Source: Scytolyngbya sp. HA4215-MV1
GTDB lineage: Bacteria; Cyanobacteriota; Cyanobacteriia; Leptolyngbyales; Leptolyngbyaceae
Direction of reading: 5' to 3'
NCBI GenBank assembly: GCA_019359045.1
Contig: JAHHIA010000001.1
Span: 124,001-188,000 of the forward strand
Length of the DNA stretch: 64,000 bases
Shown: piece by piece, positions 37,054 to 46,352 of the stretch
How positions within the stretch are numbered: position 1 is the first letter of the stretch
How the letters are laid out: each line of letters starts with the position of its first letter
The notes under the pieces: generated by a model
What the model saw: only the letters and a program-made list of their open reading frames with translations
What the model was told of the DNA's origin: nothing
Databases searched by the model: none
Translations under genes and position numbers: made by a program

Positions 37054-37980
37054 CTATTTTGAAGCAACGATCGCGGGTATTGATTGAGCAGTTTTTGTCA
37101 CATCCACTGATGCAGCGAAGTGATCTGAGGTTGTTCCGGTTCCAGCAAGCCACCACAGCACAAGAGCAGGAACAACTCCCAACAACGCTCCGATCGCCGT
37201 TGGAATCCAAAAACGTCCATCCAACTGATTCACTGTAATCACTGCACCAAAGGCAAAATTCACCAGGTAAATCATCAACGGCACACTCAATTGAGCGCGG
37301 CTCAGCGGCAACGAGGCATTGCGCCAAAAGAAAGCTGCTACCGACATAAAGAATGCTCCTGTCCCCAACCAACCTGTCAAGTTGCGGTAGGGCATCCCAA
37401 AAAATTGCCCTAGATCCTGAAATTCCCAAAACGGATAAGGAGTTTGGCTCATGGCAGGATCAAGCACAAAGTCCCAGGCAGTGAGTAAGATCGCCCCGAT
37501 CGCCACGGATGCCAAATGCTTTCTCCAACCCTTTGTGCCGATCGCTTCGAGTCCTGCCCGCGCCAAAACATAAGTTGAAAACCCGACATAAAACCAGGAA
37601 AGCGGAATTGTAAACGGCACCAACCCAGCAATCTTATAGCCCAGTCCACTCAAGTAGGCATAGTGCCCAAAGGGAAACCCTGTACTAGTGCCAAGCAACT
37701 CACTGCCTAAGGATAGACCAATGGCTGGCAACATGAAGGTCAGCCATTGATTCAGTCCCAAATTACGATAGGCATAAAGAGAAACTGCGATCGCTGCCAG
37801 CACAATATAAACGGCTCCACCTCCGATCATAGATAAGCCAAATAGGGTTTGTCCAAAAGGCGGCAACGTTGCAATAAATTCAGGATGTGGCAAGACCAGC
37901 AACAATCCAGCTAGCCCAAATGCCATTGCCACCACATGCCCCGCCAAGCAAAAGCGCTCAATCATCACCCATCGCTTCAT
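37054..37980 (-). CDS. cruF: Carotenoid 1',2'-hydratase CruF
   Basis: 308 residues from ATG 37980, about seven transmembrane helices. It belongs to the former DUF422 carotenoid-synthesis family: SLGSELLGTSTGFPFGHYAYLSGLGYKI, AWDFVLDPAMSQTPYPFWEF and FGMPYRNLTGWLGTG carry the conserved polar residues. CruF adds water across the 1',2' double bond of gamma-carotene or lycopene ends, the step before CruG in myxoxanthophyll and 2-hydroxycarotenoid synthesis. The cruG gene follows on the same strand. Confidence 0.87.
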   Translation of the reverse strand: MKRWVMIERFCLAGHVVAMAFGLAGLLLVLPHPEFIATLPPFGQTLFGLSMIGGGAVYIVLAAIAVSLYAYRNLGLNQWLTFMLPAIGLSLGSELLGTSTGFPFGHYAYLSGLGYKIAGLVPFTIPLSWFYVGFSTYVLARAGLEAIGTKGWRKHLASVAIGAILLTAWDFVLDPAMSQTPYPFWEFQDLGQFFGMPYRNLTGWLGTGAFFMSVAAFFWRNASLPLSRAQLSVPLMIYLVNFAFGAVITVNQLDGRFWIPTAIGALLGVVPALVLWWLAGTGTTSDHFAASVDVTKTAQSIPAIVASK

Positions 37981-38190
37981 AGAATTTCCTCAAGTTGGAC
38001 ACCCCAAAAGTGCCTGAGCCTGAGACACCCGGAAAAGTGCCTCCTAACAGCTTACAAATGTTTATGAATTTTGTTGAACTTCAAATGATAGAAATGCCAG
38101 GAAATCCTGAAGTTAATGTTTTTTGTGGAGAGGGAATACTAAATTCGACCCAAGTTTTTCCTTTTTTCGATCGTTGATGCATTAACCCTT

Positions 38191-38922
38191 ATGACTTATT
38201 GCCTAAGAGTGGCAGACCTGCCAGTCAGCGAACGTCCTCGTGAGCGCTTGATTACCCATGGTCCCAGAACCCTTTCCAATGCTGAATTAATCGCTATTTT
38301 GCTGGGCACTGGTCAAGGACCCGGTAAGTTGTCTGCGGTTGGGCTGGGACAATACCTCCTGCAAGAACTGAGCCAACACCAGCGCGATCCGATCGCAGTC
38401 TTACGAGAAAGCACGGTTCCTCAACTCACAAAAATTCACGGGATTGGCGCAGCGAAAGCAACGACGATTTTGGCAGCGATCGAGTTGGGCAAGCGAGTGT
38501 TTCAGTCTCGCCCTCTCGACAAACCTGTCATTGATGACCCTGCCGTCGCTGCGGCGATTCTCGGTCATGATTTGATGTGGCAAAGCCAGGAACGCTTTGC
38601 AGTATTGCTGCTGGATGTCAAGCATCGTTTAATTGGCACCCAGGTGATTTCGATCGGGACTGCAACCGAAACCCTGGCACATCCTCGCGATATTTTCCGG
38701 GAGGTGTTACGCCAAGGGGCAACTCGACTGATCGTGGCACATAATCATCCTTCGGGTAGCGTTGAACCTAGTTCAGAAGACATCTCGCTCACGCGCCAAT
38801 TGCTCCAAGGTGCCCATTACCTGGATATTCCCCTATTGGATCACTTGATTTTGGGCAATGGCGACTTTGCCAGCTTGCGCCAGATGACAACTTTATGGAA
38901 TGAGCTTCCCCAGAATGATTAA
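38191..38922 (+). CDS. radC: RadC family (MPN+/JAMM) protein
   Basis: 243 residues from ATG 38191. An N-terminal helix-hairpin-helix region ([39 protein letters not shown]) is followed by the JAMM-like metal site in [23 protein letters not shown]. The family was named for DNA repair but its biochemical role is not settled. Complete and of normal length. Confidence 0.93.
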   Translation: MTYCLRVADLPVSERPRERLITHGPRTLSNAELIAILLGTGQGPGKLSAVGLGQYLLQELSQHQRDPIAVLRESTVPQLTKIHGIGAAKATTILAAIELGKRVFQSRPLDKPVIDDPAVAAAILGHDLMWQSQERFAVLLLDVKHRLIGTQVISIGTATETLAHPRDIFREVLRQGATRLIVAHNHPSGSVEPSSEDISLTRQLLQGAHYLDIPLLDHLILGNGDFASLRQMTTLWNELPQND

Positions 38923-38964
38923 ATCGAGAAGACACATTCAGTCAAATCCGATCAGCCCCAATCC

Positions 38965-39132
38965 ATGACACGAAACTTTGACCAAAAAGCGAGAATCCTC
39001 AAAATGATGATCACGAGTTTATTCATTGCTAGTTTTCTCGCATCGATTGGGGTCTATTGTTGGATGCATAGTTCTGTAGTAATCTCTCCCGATGGTAGCC
39101 TCCACTTCACGTGGAGCCCTCCATGGGACTAA
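38965..39132 (+). CDS. Candidate 55-residue single-pass membrane protein
   Basis: ATG at 38965, TAA at 39130-39132. The frame reads MTRNFDQKARILKMMIT, a hydrophobic helix (SLFIASFLASIGVYCWM) and a tail ISPDGSLHFTWSPPWD. Positive-inside N-terminus and one membrane helix look like a real small protein. No ideal ribosome binding site is visible. I do not recognise the family. It lies 42 bases after radC. Confidence 0.45.
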   Translation: MTRNFDQKARILKMMITSLFIASFLASIGVYCWMHSSVVISPDGSLHFTWSPPWD

Positions 39133-39222
39133 ACCTTGGCTTGAGCTAGAAGCGAGGCAGAAATTTTCTCATTCCAAGCACTGTTGATTTGCCTTCTAAT
39201 TGTGATAAATTAGGAATCCTGC

Positions 39223-39294
<72 letters not shown>

Positions 39295-39750
39295 TACATA
39301 TGTCCCGAATACCGCTACCGTTGATTGCCATGTCACAAATTTGCTGCTTGACCTTGGGTAGCAATCCAGCATAACTATACGCTCGAATAAAGGTGCTGCG
39401 ATTCCACTCTGCATCTTGGCAGTGATAACGCTGTTTACCTTCAGAGGATGTTTTAAAAGTCCTTTGTAAGTACCAAAAGACACGAGCCCCCTAAATCCCC
39501 GTCATGGGACTTTGAGGCTGATCCCTTTTTTAGGAAGGCTAGGGGGGATCTCTGAGTGCTTAACATCACAGCGAGCACCTGCGGTCTTCTCTATTCCAAC
39601 AGATTCACCCGTTAAAAACAACACATCTATAGCATTACCGACATCTCGTCGAGTCCATCATCGCTAGATAACCAACAGATGAGAAGAACCCGAGGTTGTG
39701 AAAATACAGCACCCCTGTAATATTGACGCCCCCAAAATGGTTGTAAGGGA
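39295..39750. repeat. Intergenic region with a dispersed repeat fragment
   Basis: Between tRNA-Val and the NIL gene. About 39484-39560 (CCCCCTAAATCCCCGTC..GACTTTGAGGCTGAT..GGGGGGATCTCTGAGTG) is a fragment shared, in reverse orientation, with the sbpA-cysT gap near 41876-42030. It is the kind of palindromic, G/C-tract intergenic repeat common in cyanobacteria. Nothing else assignable. Confidence 0.5.
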
Positions 39751-40029
39751 TCACCAGCCATCCTGATCCGTTTCTCGCCAAACTTCTAATCCTAAGTCGT
39801 TGAGATAGCCTAGAGCCTCTTGAACATGATTTTCTATGCCTCGCAACTCCAGATCAAACCACCCATCGCCATTGGCGTTGGCACCCAGAATCGCAGCGGT
39901 GATGTTGACTGTCACGTGATAGTCAGAAACCAAACGAGAAATCACGGGTTCTTGATGAAAATATTTGGGAATTTGCAATCGAACCCGTCGTTGAGTAAAT
40001 CGGTTATCTTGGGTCATAGCTGTTTTCAT
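39751..40029 (-). CDS. NIL-domain protein of the sulfate permease operon
   Basis: 92 residues from ATG 40029 (or ATG 40017). RRVRLQIPKYFHQEPVISRLVSDYHVTVNITAAILGANANGDGWFDLELRG is the NIL (ACT-like ligand-binding) domain, otherwise found at the C-terminus of methionine importer ATPases. It starts two bases after the cysW stop codon, so it is part of the sulfate permease operon. A sensor role for a sulfur-containing ligand, or an accessory to the transporter ATPase, is plausible but not shown. Confidence 0.85.
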   Translation of the reverse strand: MKTAMTQDNRFTQRRVRLQIPKYFHQEPVISRLVSDYHVTVNITAAILGANANGDGWFDLELRGIENHVQEALGYLNDLGLEVWRETDQDGW

Positions 40030-40031
40030 GA

Positions 40032-40916
40032 CTAATGCACTTTTTTGCGATATCCACCCGTTCTCTGTTCCAAAACCTCTTTCACCACCAACGTCACGAC
40101 TGCTAGTAAAGCCAACAATACTGCTGCAGAGTACGCCGCTTCTGTTTCATACCCCTTATAGGCTTCTTCGACATAAAGGGGTAAGCTCTGTGTTTTTCCT
40201 GCAATGTTGCCAGAGACCACAGAAACGGCACCAAACTCACCCATTGCCCGAGCATTGGTTAGCAAGATGCCATAGAGCAACCCCCAACGAATGTTGGGTA
40301 CGGTCACGCGCCAAAACGTTTGCCAGGGATTAGCACCCAGCGTATAAGCGGCTTCTTCCTGATCCAGGCCTTCTTCTTCCAGAACTGGAATCACTTCACG
40401 GGCAACAAAGGGCATACTGACAAAAATAGTTGCTAACAACATGGCTGGAAAAGCAAACACGATGTTGATGTTATGTGCTTGTAGCCATCCACCAAACCAA
40501 CCATTTCGTCCATAGAGCAACACAATCATCAAACCTGCAACCACAGGTGAGATGGCAAAGGGCAAGTCAATAATACTCAGCAACAGAGTGCGTCCACGAA
40601 ACCGTTTGCGAGCGAGTGCCCAGGCTGTTGCCAATCCAAAGATGGTGTTGAGCGGAACTGCGATCGCAGCCAGCGCCAACGTCATCTGAATTGCGTGCAA
40701 AAAGTTTGGTTCTTTGAGGTTCTTGAGAAAAGGTCCTATTCCTTTATGAAATGCCTGATAGAAGACATTGATTGCGGGAATGTAAAGCACAAATCCCAAA
40801 AAAAGAATGGCAACTCCGATTAAGACCGCAGGAACCCAGCTCTTTGTCCTGGCATCTCCGGGTTGGGGTATCGGACCAGACGGGGGCAACGAAGCATCAA
40901 TAACCGAGTTAGTCAT
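40032..40916 (-). CDS. cysW: Sulfate ABC transporter permease CysW
   Basis: 294 residues from ATG 40916. Six membrane helices and the EAA loop [33 protein letters not shown]. It overlaps the end of cysT by 8 bases (start within the cysT stop region), typical of translational coupling. With CysT it forms the membrane channel of the sulfate/thiosulfate importer; the ATPase gene (cysA) is not in the window. Confidence 0.95.
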   Translation of the reverse strand: MTNSVIDASLPPSGPIPQPGDARTKSWVPAVLIGVAILFLGFVLYIPAINVFYQAFHKGIGPFLKNLKEPNFLHAIQMTLALAAIAVPLNTIFGLATAWALARKRFRGRTLLLSIIDLPFAISPVVAGLMIVLLYGRNGWFGGWLQAHNINIVFAFPAMLLATIFVSMPFVAREVIPVLEEEGLDQEEAAYTLGANPWQTFWRVTVPNIRWGLLYGILLTNARAMGEFGAVSVVSGNIAGKTQSLPLYVEEAYKGYETEAAYSAAVLLALLAVVTLVVKEVLEQRTGGYRKKVH

Positions 40917-41787
40917 ATCGTTTCCCCCAAGCTTGAATAAAGTTAATCACCAGCAACATCAAGAGCGAAAGAATCAACAGCACCATGCCAATCACGGTGG
41001 CACCAGCATAGTCATACTGCTCCAGTCGCTGAAAGATCAAAATGGGGGCAATCAGATCTTTAAAGGGAGTGTTGGAGGAGACGATAACAGTAGATCCATA
41101 CTCACCCACTGCCCGTGAAAACCCTAATGCAACCCCCGTTAAAATAGCAGGGAACAGCGGTGGTAGAAGGACGCGCCAGAAGGTTTCCAGTGCAGAGGCG
41201 CCTAAAGACCAAGCAGCTTCTTCTGTTTCCCTTTCCATTTGCATTAAAACGGGTTGCACCGTCCGCACGACAAAAGGAAGCGAAATAAACATCATGGCAA
41301 TGCCAACGCCCAGACGAGTAAAAGCAATTTTGATGCCGAATGGAGCAAACAATGAACCAATCCATCCATTCTCACTGTAAACCGTTGCCAGGGTTAAACC
41401 TGCCACCGCGGTTGGTAACGCAAACGGTAAATCGATCGACGCATCAATAAACCGCTTGAGCGGAAAGTCGTATCGGACTAAAACCCAAGCAACCAACACT
41501 CCAAATACCCCATCAATCAACGCTGCGATCAAAGATGTGGTAAAGGTAACATCATAGGTTGACAACGCAATAGGGCTGGTTGCAATCCGCCAAAACTCTG
41601 CCAAACCAATACCGCTTGCTTTGGTCAACATTGCTGCGGTTGGCAAAAACAGCATCACCGCTAGATAGCCCAGCATAATTCGCCAGGTCCACGGCATATG
41701 AATCAAAGAATGCAGAAATACTTGCCAAGGCGAATCGCCTGGAGAACGAGAAATCTGTTGAGAAGAAGCAGCCATTGAGCCATTCAT
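40909..41787 (-). CDS. cysT: Sulfate ABC transporter permease CysT
   Basis: 292 residues from ATG 41787. Membrane helices and the EAA motif [26 protein letters not shown] (starting ERETEEAAW) identify it as the CysT/CysU permease. It is the second gene after sbpA, separated by 523 bases containing repeats, and overlaps cysW by 8 bases. Confidence 0.95.
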   Translation of the reverse strand: MNGSMAASSQQISRSPGDSPWQVFLHSLIHMPWTWRIMLGYLAVMLFLPTAAMLTKASGIGLAEFWRIATSPIALSTYDVTFTTSLIAALIDGVFGVLVAWVLVRYDFPLKRFIDASIDLPFALPTAVAGLTLATVYSENGWIGSLFAPFGIKIAFTRLGVGIAMMFISLPFVVRTVQPVLMQMERETEEAAWSLGASALETFWRVLLPPLFPAILTGVALGFSRAVGEYGSTVIVSSNTPFKDLIAPILIFQRLEQYDYAGATVIGMVLLILSLLMLLVINFIQAWGKRYD

Positions 41788-42310
41788 CCATTGCGAACTG
41801 TTGAGTCAAGGAACCATTGAGTGAGCAATGCTCGCCCAACGATTAGAGGGTGTTTGAAAAGGCTGGATGTGTGAGCACTCAGAGATCCCCCTTAGGACTT
41901 TGGGGCACAAGTTAGGCAACCATTCTGAGGAAGTCAGGAGTCAGGAGCTAGGAGTCAGAATGGTAGGCGGATTTCCGCCAAATTCTACTACCCCCTTAAA
42001 ATCAGCCTCAAAGTCCCCCTTTTAAGGCTACCGTGTATACACAAGGCTTCTGATCGAGCCTAGGTCAGGTTGTGATCCTCCCTAGCCCTCCTTAAAAAGG
42101 AGGGAACCAGATCGGAAGTCCCCCTTTTTAAGGGGATTTAGGAAGATCTTTAACGCTTAGCTACAGACGCAGCACTTGTGTGTACACCGTAGCTTTTTAA
42201 GGGAGGTTGGGGGGATCTCCAGTGGTTTCGCCTTGAATCTGAGATTTGTGTGTACACCGTTGCCTTTTAAGGGAGATCGTGTCTGTTGGTACTTATGTAA
42301 GGACTTTCTA
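41788..42310. repeat. Repeat-filled gap inside the sulfate permease operon
   Basis: 523 bases between sbpA and cysT with no gene. GTGTGTACACCGTAGC/TTGC followed by TTTTAAGGGAG occurs at about 42178 and 42248, and inverted (GTGTATACAC) near 42031-42041. Several C- and G-tract stretches (AAAGTCCCCC, CTCCTTAAAAAGGAGG) form hairpins. Part of it is shared with 39484-39560. The stretch probably arose by insertion of intergenic repeats and could uncouple expression of the binding protein from that of the permeases. Confidence 0.6.
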
Positions 42311-43459
42311 CTAGGATTTACCGAGTTGAGCGCGGATCTTATCAAAGGTTCCGTCATCATCAAAGGTCTTCTGAGCTTCCTTCCAGCCACCGTATTCGTC
42401 AATCTTGCCAAGTTGTTTTACGGGAGGAAACTGAGCAATAAACTCTTTCTCTTGACCCAAATCTCCCAACGGACGGAAGCCCACTTTGGCAAATTCCCGC
42501 TGTGCCTCTGGCGTAAACAGGTATTTCACGAATCCTTCAGCAACTTCCCGTGTACCGTGCTTGTCCACGTTCTTGTCCACCACAGCAGTTGGGGTATCAA
42601 TCGAAATGTTAATCTCGGGCACAACATAGTCGAGCTTTTCGCCTTTTTGCTTTGCCAGGATAACCTCGTTTTCGTAGTTCACCAGAGCATCTCCCTGTCC
42701 CTGCTTCGCAAAAGCATCGGTCGATTCCCGCGCATCCTTTGCTAAGACCGCAACATTTTTGTATGCCTTGGTGACAAAATCTAGCGCTTTCGCGTCATCC
42801 AGCCCCGTTTTCTTGGCATAATTCCACAGGGCAAAATAGTTCCAACGAGCACCCCCAGAAGTTTTGGGATCGGCTGTCACCCATTTGACACCCTCTTTGG
42901 TCAGGTCTGCAAAGGTTTTGATGTTTTTTGGGTTACCTTCTCGTGTAATGATCGCCGCAACTGTTTCGCCTACAATGCCACTGTTGGGAACTCGCTGCGT
43001 CCAGTTCTCATTCACAAATCCAGCTTTCACCAGTTTGTTGACATCGGCTCCGATCGCCAGGTGTACAACATCAGCTTCCAGCCCATCAATCACAGCTCGT
43101 GTTTGGGAACCAGAGCCTCCATAGCTCTGCTTGAAAGTCACATTTTGTCCATGCTCCGTCTTCCACTGTGCAGCAAATTTGGGGATGATGGCATCATGTG
43201 CGGCTTTAGGCACGGCATAGCCTACCAGGGTCAACTCCACATCCTGCTTTTGTGCTGCGGCAGGACTGGCTTCTCCTCCAGCAGGACTTGCATCCGTCGA
43301 AGCTGTATTATTGCCAGAACAAGCGGCAACTGCAACGCTCAGTACAGCTCCAACCAGAAACAGTGAAATAAAGCCTTTCAGTGAATTTAGCCTGAGTCGA
43401 TATACCAAGGATGCGGCGAAGCATTCCCATCGGCTCAGGAGCGAATGCCATCGATTCAT
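42311..43459 (-). CDS. sbpA: Periplasmic sulfate-binding lipoprotein
   Basis: 382 residues from ATG 43459, with AAAGGAG nine bases upstream. A signal with lipobox AVAAC gives a lipid-anchored protein. The mature part contains ELTLVGYAVPKAAHDAIIPKF, SYGGSGSQTRAVIDGLEADVV and WNYFALWNYA, the ProS/sulfate-binding family signatures. After the lipobox cysteine the protein has no methionine and no other cysteine over about 335 residues, which is unusual and fits a protein made in quantity when sulfur is short. The palindromic site ACGGTA-N12-TACCGT lies just upstream of its ribosome binding site. Confidence 0.94.
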   Translation of the reverse strand: MNRWHSLLSRWECFAASLVYRLRLNSLKGFISLFLVGAVLSVAVAACSGNNTASTDASPAGGEASPAAAQKQDVELTLVGYAVPKAAHDAIIPKFAAQWKTEHGQNVTFKQSYGGSGSQTRAVIDGLEADVVHLAIGADVNKLVKAGFVNENWTQRVPNSGIVGETVAAIITREGNPKNIKTFADLTKEGVKWVTADPKTSGGARWNYFALWNYAKKTGLDDAKALDFVTKAYKNVAVLAKDARESTDAFAKQGQGDALVNYENEVILAKQKGEKLDYVVPEINISIDTPTAVVDKNVDKHGTREVAEGFVKYLFTPEAQREFAKVGFRPLGDLGQEKEFIAQFPPVKQLGKIDEYGGWKEAQKTFDDDGTFDKIRAQLGKS

Positions 43460-43482
43460 ATCATGCTCTCCTTTAACAAACT

Positions 43483-43506
43483 ACGGTAATACACTAGGAA
43501 TACCGT
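43483..43506 (-). promoter_or_regulatory. Operator-like palindrome upstream of sbpA
   Basis: ACGGTA (43483-43488) and TACCGT (43501-43506) are perfect 6-bp arms with a 12-base spacer. It ends nine bases before the AAAGGAG ribosome binding site of sbpA and is followed upstream by TTTTATATCATGAAG. The same arrangement occurs at 43717-43740. It is a good candidate for the binding site of a sulfur regulator (a CysR- or LysR-type protein in other cyanobacteria), which is inference. Confidence 0.6.
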
Positions 43507-43553
43507 TTTATATCATGAAGCTGATGGTACAGTGGGGTGAGGTAAAAAGCAAG

Positions 43554-43593
43554 AAAAAATCCCCTTTATCTTGAGTGATAAACAAGGGATTTT
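43554..43593 (-). terminator. Intrinsic terminator (minus strand) of a short orphan unit
   Basis: Read on the minus strand, AAAATCCC-TTG-TTTATC, loop ACTCAA, GATAAA-G-GGGATTTTTT gives a 6-bp plus 8-bp stem with a small internal bulge, followed by a run of six U. It lies between the upstream operator copy at 43717-43740 and the sbpA operator, and so ends a transcript that contains no recognised gene. Confidence 0.65.
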
Positions 43594-43716
43594 AGATGAG
43601 CAAATTTTAGGAGAAAAATGAATGGAACTTACCCAATTTGGGTGAGTTGGGTCAACGATCTTCCAGCGCGCCTTCAATCAGTCACTGCACTATGATGACT
43701 CCTTTAATCTGAATTT
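43594..43716 (-). other. Short orphan transcription unit under the duplicated operator
   Basis: Minus-strand stretch bounded by the operator copy (43717-43740) and the terminator at 43554-43593. A ribosome binding site AAAGGAG lies at 43699-43705, as before sbpA, but the nearest start codon (GTG) is followed by CAG TGA, so only a two-codon frame follows. A TTG further on opens a frame reading LKARWKIVDPTHPNWV. It may be a gene remnant, a leader RNA or a small RNA. Confidence 0.35.
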
Positions 43717-43740
43717 ACGGTTAATCGATAGGAATACCGT
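43717..43740 (-). promoter_or_regulatory. Second copy of the sbpA-type operator
   Basis: ACGGTT-N12-TACCGT at 43717-43740, the same 24-base length as the site at 43483-43506 and sharing AGGAATACCGT with it. The flank towards higher coordinates (GTTATACATGAAGTGATGATACAG) is closely similar to that of the first copy (TTTATATCATGAAGCTGATGGTACAG), so the whole promoter region appears duplicated. Confidence 0.55.
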
Positions 43741-44017
43741 GTTATACATGAAGTGATGATACAGGCAGGCCGTGGAAAAAGCAACTCGTCGTCAGTAAGC
43801 GCCTAAATACCCTTGCCACCTGCTATGTGCGCAAGGTCGCACCAATGAGCAACCTGTAAAGATCAGCTAGAACTGATTTGGAGAGGGAGATCGCCGTTGT
43901 GATGTTGTCAATGGAAAATGCCAGATTCAGTTAAAGCAAGCACATACCGTTCTGAAGCGTTGAGCTTCCATGAAGCGAACTCCGACTCATCTGAGCATTC
44001 GGAGATCTCGAGGGGGA

Positions 44018-44665
44018 TTAGTCGTTAATCGGGGCGTTGGGAAACTGACGATCGATCATTGCCTGCGTAAAATTCGGAACGTCCCACTGAGCACCGGGTT
44101 GATAAATCTGGGCTGGAGCTAGACTGAGTGACCATTCTGCACGCCCTGGATAGGACATCACCATTAACTGGCTACCATCCACAGTTGCAGCCGCTACCGG
44201 ACCTCTGGCTTGCCCATCCGCAGGCTCCAACGCCGCCACTTTTACCTCGGCTGGAATGTAAACTCCATCGCAATCCCATTCATCATCTGTTGCCTGACCA
44301 CTTGCCAAATAGTACATCGAGCTGGGTGCCTGACCGAAAGGAAACCGCTTTTTAACACTTTTGTCCTTGCCATAAATCGCCAGGGTATGCCCAGTCATGT
44401 TAAAACACTGTCCCCAGTTTTCTCCCGTTTCCAGAGCATATTTTTGCATCTGCAAATTCATGATCTGATTTTGAATGGCTTGCATTTCCTCAGGCGTTGC
44501 ATTCTGAGCATCTTTTGCCATCCATTCATTGAGTTGTTGGGTTACTTGGGTGTACTCTGGGTTGCGCATGAGATCGAAGTAATTCGGTTCTGCCAGAGTG
44601 GGACGGGAGATCGCTAGATTGACTAGCATCACGAGTGCAATCAGGGCAATTTTGAACCATTTCAT
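44018..44665 (-). CDS. Secreted hypothetical protein
   Basis: 215 residues from ATG 44665, AGGAG upstream (AAGGAGAATCTCT). MKWFKIALIALVMLVNLAISRPTLAE is a signal peptide with cleavage after TLA. The mature part has a glutamine-rich helix (EEMQAIQNQIMNLQMQKYALETG) and two cysteines (QCFNMTGH, WDCDGVY) that may form a disulfide. I do not recognise the family. It is on the same strand as sbpA but 558 bases upstream of it. Confidence 0.7.
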   Translation of the reverse strand: MKWFKIALIALVMLVNLAISRPTLAEPNYFDLMRNPEYTQVTQQLNEWMAKDAQNATPEEMQAIQNQIMNLQMQKYALETGENWGQCFNMTGHTLAIYGKDKSVKKRFPFGQAPSSMYYLASGQATDDEWDCDGVYIPAEVKVAALEPADGQARGPVAAATVDGSQLMVMSYPGRAEWSLSLAPAQIYQPGAQWDVPNFTQAMIDRQFPNAPIND

Positions 44666-44754
44666 AGAGATTCTCCTTAATTCATCAAAGTGTATTCAGG
44701 TGTCTGAAGTCAGAGAGAGCGACAAACCGAACAAGCTGGAATTTGCCGCAAGGT

Positions 44755-45495
44755 TCATCTATGAGTGGGGAGGGTTTCAGGTTTAGGAAGCATAGAGATC
44801 GATCGTTCCGCAATTTGCCTGATCAAAAAGATCAGCCAGCAACCGCTGATAATCAATGTCAGCACTGCGAGACCTCGATCCTCTAAGGTGTGACTATCCA
44901 GCAAAATCAAAATTCCCAAGCCTATTAGCACAAAGGGAACCAGTTGGCTGCCATCGCAGGTCAGGGTATCGGCGATCGCAGGCACTTGGGTCAGGCAGTA
45001 GGCAGCAAAACACCAGATCCCTACTAGCAAGAAAAAGACAGTCAAAATGAGTACCAGAGTTTGCCAGGTGCAGTTGGCAAACAAGGGCATGTAGATACCG
45101 ATGTTGTCTCCACCATTGGCAAATGTCACCGCTGCCACACTGTAAGCCTGGGGAGAAACCAAACTGCTGAACCAGGTTTGCTGAGGTTGCGTTTCTTCGA
45201 AAGTAGAATTGTCATCTTCATTCTTTGAGTTAACCAGGCGACTAATGCCAATTGAGATCGGGACTAAACCGAGGAGTCCAATGCAGGGACGAGGCAGCAA
45301 CAGGCTACCGAAGAATCCAGGCAGACTGGCAATGACTAAAGCGGTAAAGCCCAAATATTGTCCAGTGACGATGTGCTTTTTCTGAAAGACAGCATTGGTT
45401 TGGGAAAAGAAGAGCATCAGAATCAAAATGTCATCCAGATTTGTTGCGGTGAATGCAGTCAAGCCAGTAGAAATTGCCGTAGCCAGTCCGTTCAT
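44755..45495 (-). CDS. CadD-family cation transporter
   Basis: 246 residues from ATG 45495. Six to seven hydrophobic segments; TATNLDDILILMLFFSQ near the N-terminus and FANGGDNIGIYMPLFA in the middle are the two repeats' acidic metal-binding motifs of the CadD cadmium-resistance family. It is expected to be an inner-membrane exporter of Cd2+ or another divalent cation. The metal is inferred from the family only. DUF1003 gene lies upstream, 180 bases away. Confidence 0.85.
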   Translation of the reverse strand: MNGLATAISTGLTAFTATNLDDILILMLFFSQTNAVFQKKHIVTGQYLGFTALVIASLPGFFGSLLLPRPCIGLLGLVPISIGISRLVNSKNEDDNSTFEETQPQQTWFSSLVSPQAYSVAAVTFANGGDNIGIYMPLFANCTWQTLVLILTVFFLLVGIWCFAAYCLTQVPAIADTLTCDGSQLVPFVLIGLGILILLDSHTLEDRGLAVLTLIISGCWLIFLIRQIAERSISMLPKPETLPTHR

Positions 45496-45674
45496 AGTGT
45501 GATGAGTTGTCTAAAGTGTTGGGTGTATTAGTCCGGACTATTGAGCATGCCTGATCAGTCGTAACTCGGTCATATCAAGGAAAGAGGTGGATAGCGATCG
45601 CTAGCCAATGAATTCTGATTGAATCTATTGCTGAGACTCTAAATTTCCAAATTAAAGTTGAGCACCTTCCCGAT

Positions 45675-46352
45675 TCAAGCGTGATGCACTGAGTTGCTTT
45701 CTAAGGGAGAAGTAATCACTTTGGCATGATTCAGATTGAGAAAGGATTGAAAACATTTCTCATCAATAACATTGATAAAGTCCTTTTCGTTGGATTCGGA
45801 ATTGAGTACAGGCAGCATGGAAATAGCTGGTTCAGCATTGGGTTGCGGGTCACGTAGCACAACCACTCTCATTTCATTAGCAGTTTGCTGCTTAATTAAA
45901 GTGCTCAATTCTTCCAATTTTTTCGTATACATTGCATCCATTTTGTCATGGAGCAATTCAATATTTTGAGCTGCCTGCAACGTCACTTGATAGTTATGAT
46001 TAGCATTTTCTCGATCTTCTTCTGACTGGCGATTTTGGCTCATCAGTACAACGGGAGCTGTATAAGCAGAAGCAAAAGAAAACACGAGATTGAGCAAAAT
46101 GAACGGAGATTCATCCCAGTGAGGAACACCTGGCATAAGATTGCAACCGACCCATCCGGCTAACACGACGGATTGTCCAATCAAGAAGCTCCAGGAACCT
46201 ACTTTGGTCGCCATTTTGTCGGCGAGACATTGACCAAAGGTCGGTGGTATCTTTTCAGGAGGTTGCAGTCTAACTCGTGTTGTTGGTTCCGACATCACAA
46301 CGGACTGTAGTGTCGATTTCAACGGTTGTTGCATCTCTAAATTTGGCTTCAT
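45675..46352 (-). CDS. DUF1003 family membrane protein
   Basis: 225 residues from ATG 46352. The core FGQCLADKMATKVGSWSFLIGQSVVLAGWVGCN, FILLNLVFSFASAYTAPVVLMSQNRQSEEDR is the DUF1003 signature with two membrane helices, followed by a helical tail (LLHDKMDAMYTKKLEELSTLI). The family is of unknown function. C-terminus extends beyond the family core by about 70 residues. Confidence 0.88.
   Translation of the reverse strand: MKPNLEMQQPLKSTLQSVVMSEPTTRVRLQPPEKIPPTFGQCLADKMATKVGSWSFLIGQSVVLAGWVGCNLMPGVPHWDESPFILLNLVFSFASAYTAPVVLMSQNRQSEEDRENANHNYQVTLQAAQNIELLHDKMDAMYTKKLEELSTLIKQQTANEMRVVVLRDPQPNAEPAISMLPVLNSESNEKDFINVIDEKCFQSFLNLNHAKVITSPLESNSVHHA

Larger units (their letters stand above)
43460..44017. 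other. sbpA upstream region with duplicated control elements
   Basis: 558 bases without a conventional gene. It contains the sbpA operator, a second copy of the operator plus ribosome binding site 234 bases further upstream (43699-43740), and a minus-strand terminator (43554-43593) between the two. See the separate entries. Confidence 0.7.

Noticed and set aside
37995-38177. 60-codon frame between cruF and radC
   Set aside because: Starts at TTG without ribosome binding site, and no family resemblance.
43594-43716. Peptide LKARWKIVDPTHPNWV as a real protein
   Set aside because: Starts at a TTG well away from the ribosome binding site and reads through the terminator; kept only as an orphan unit of unknown nature.
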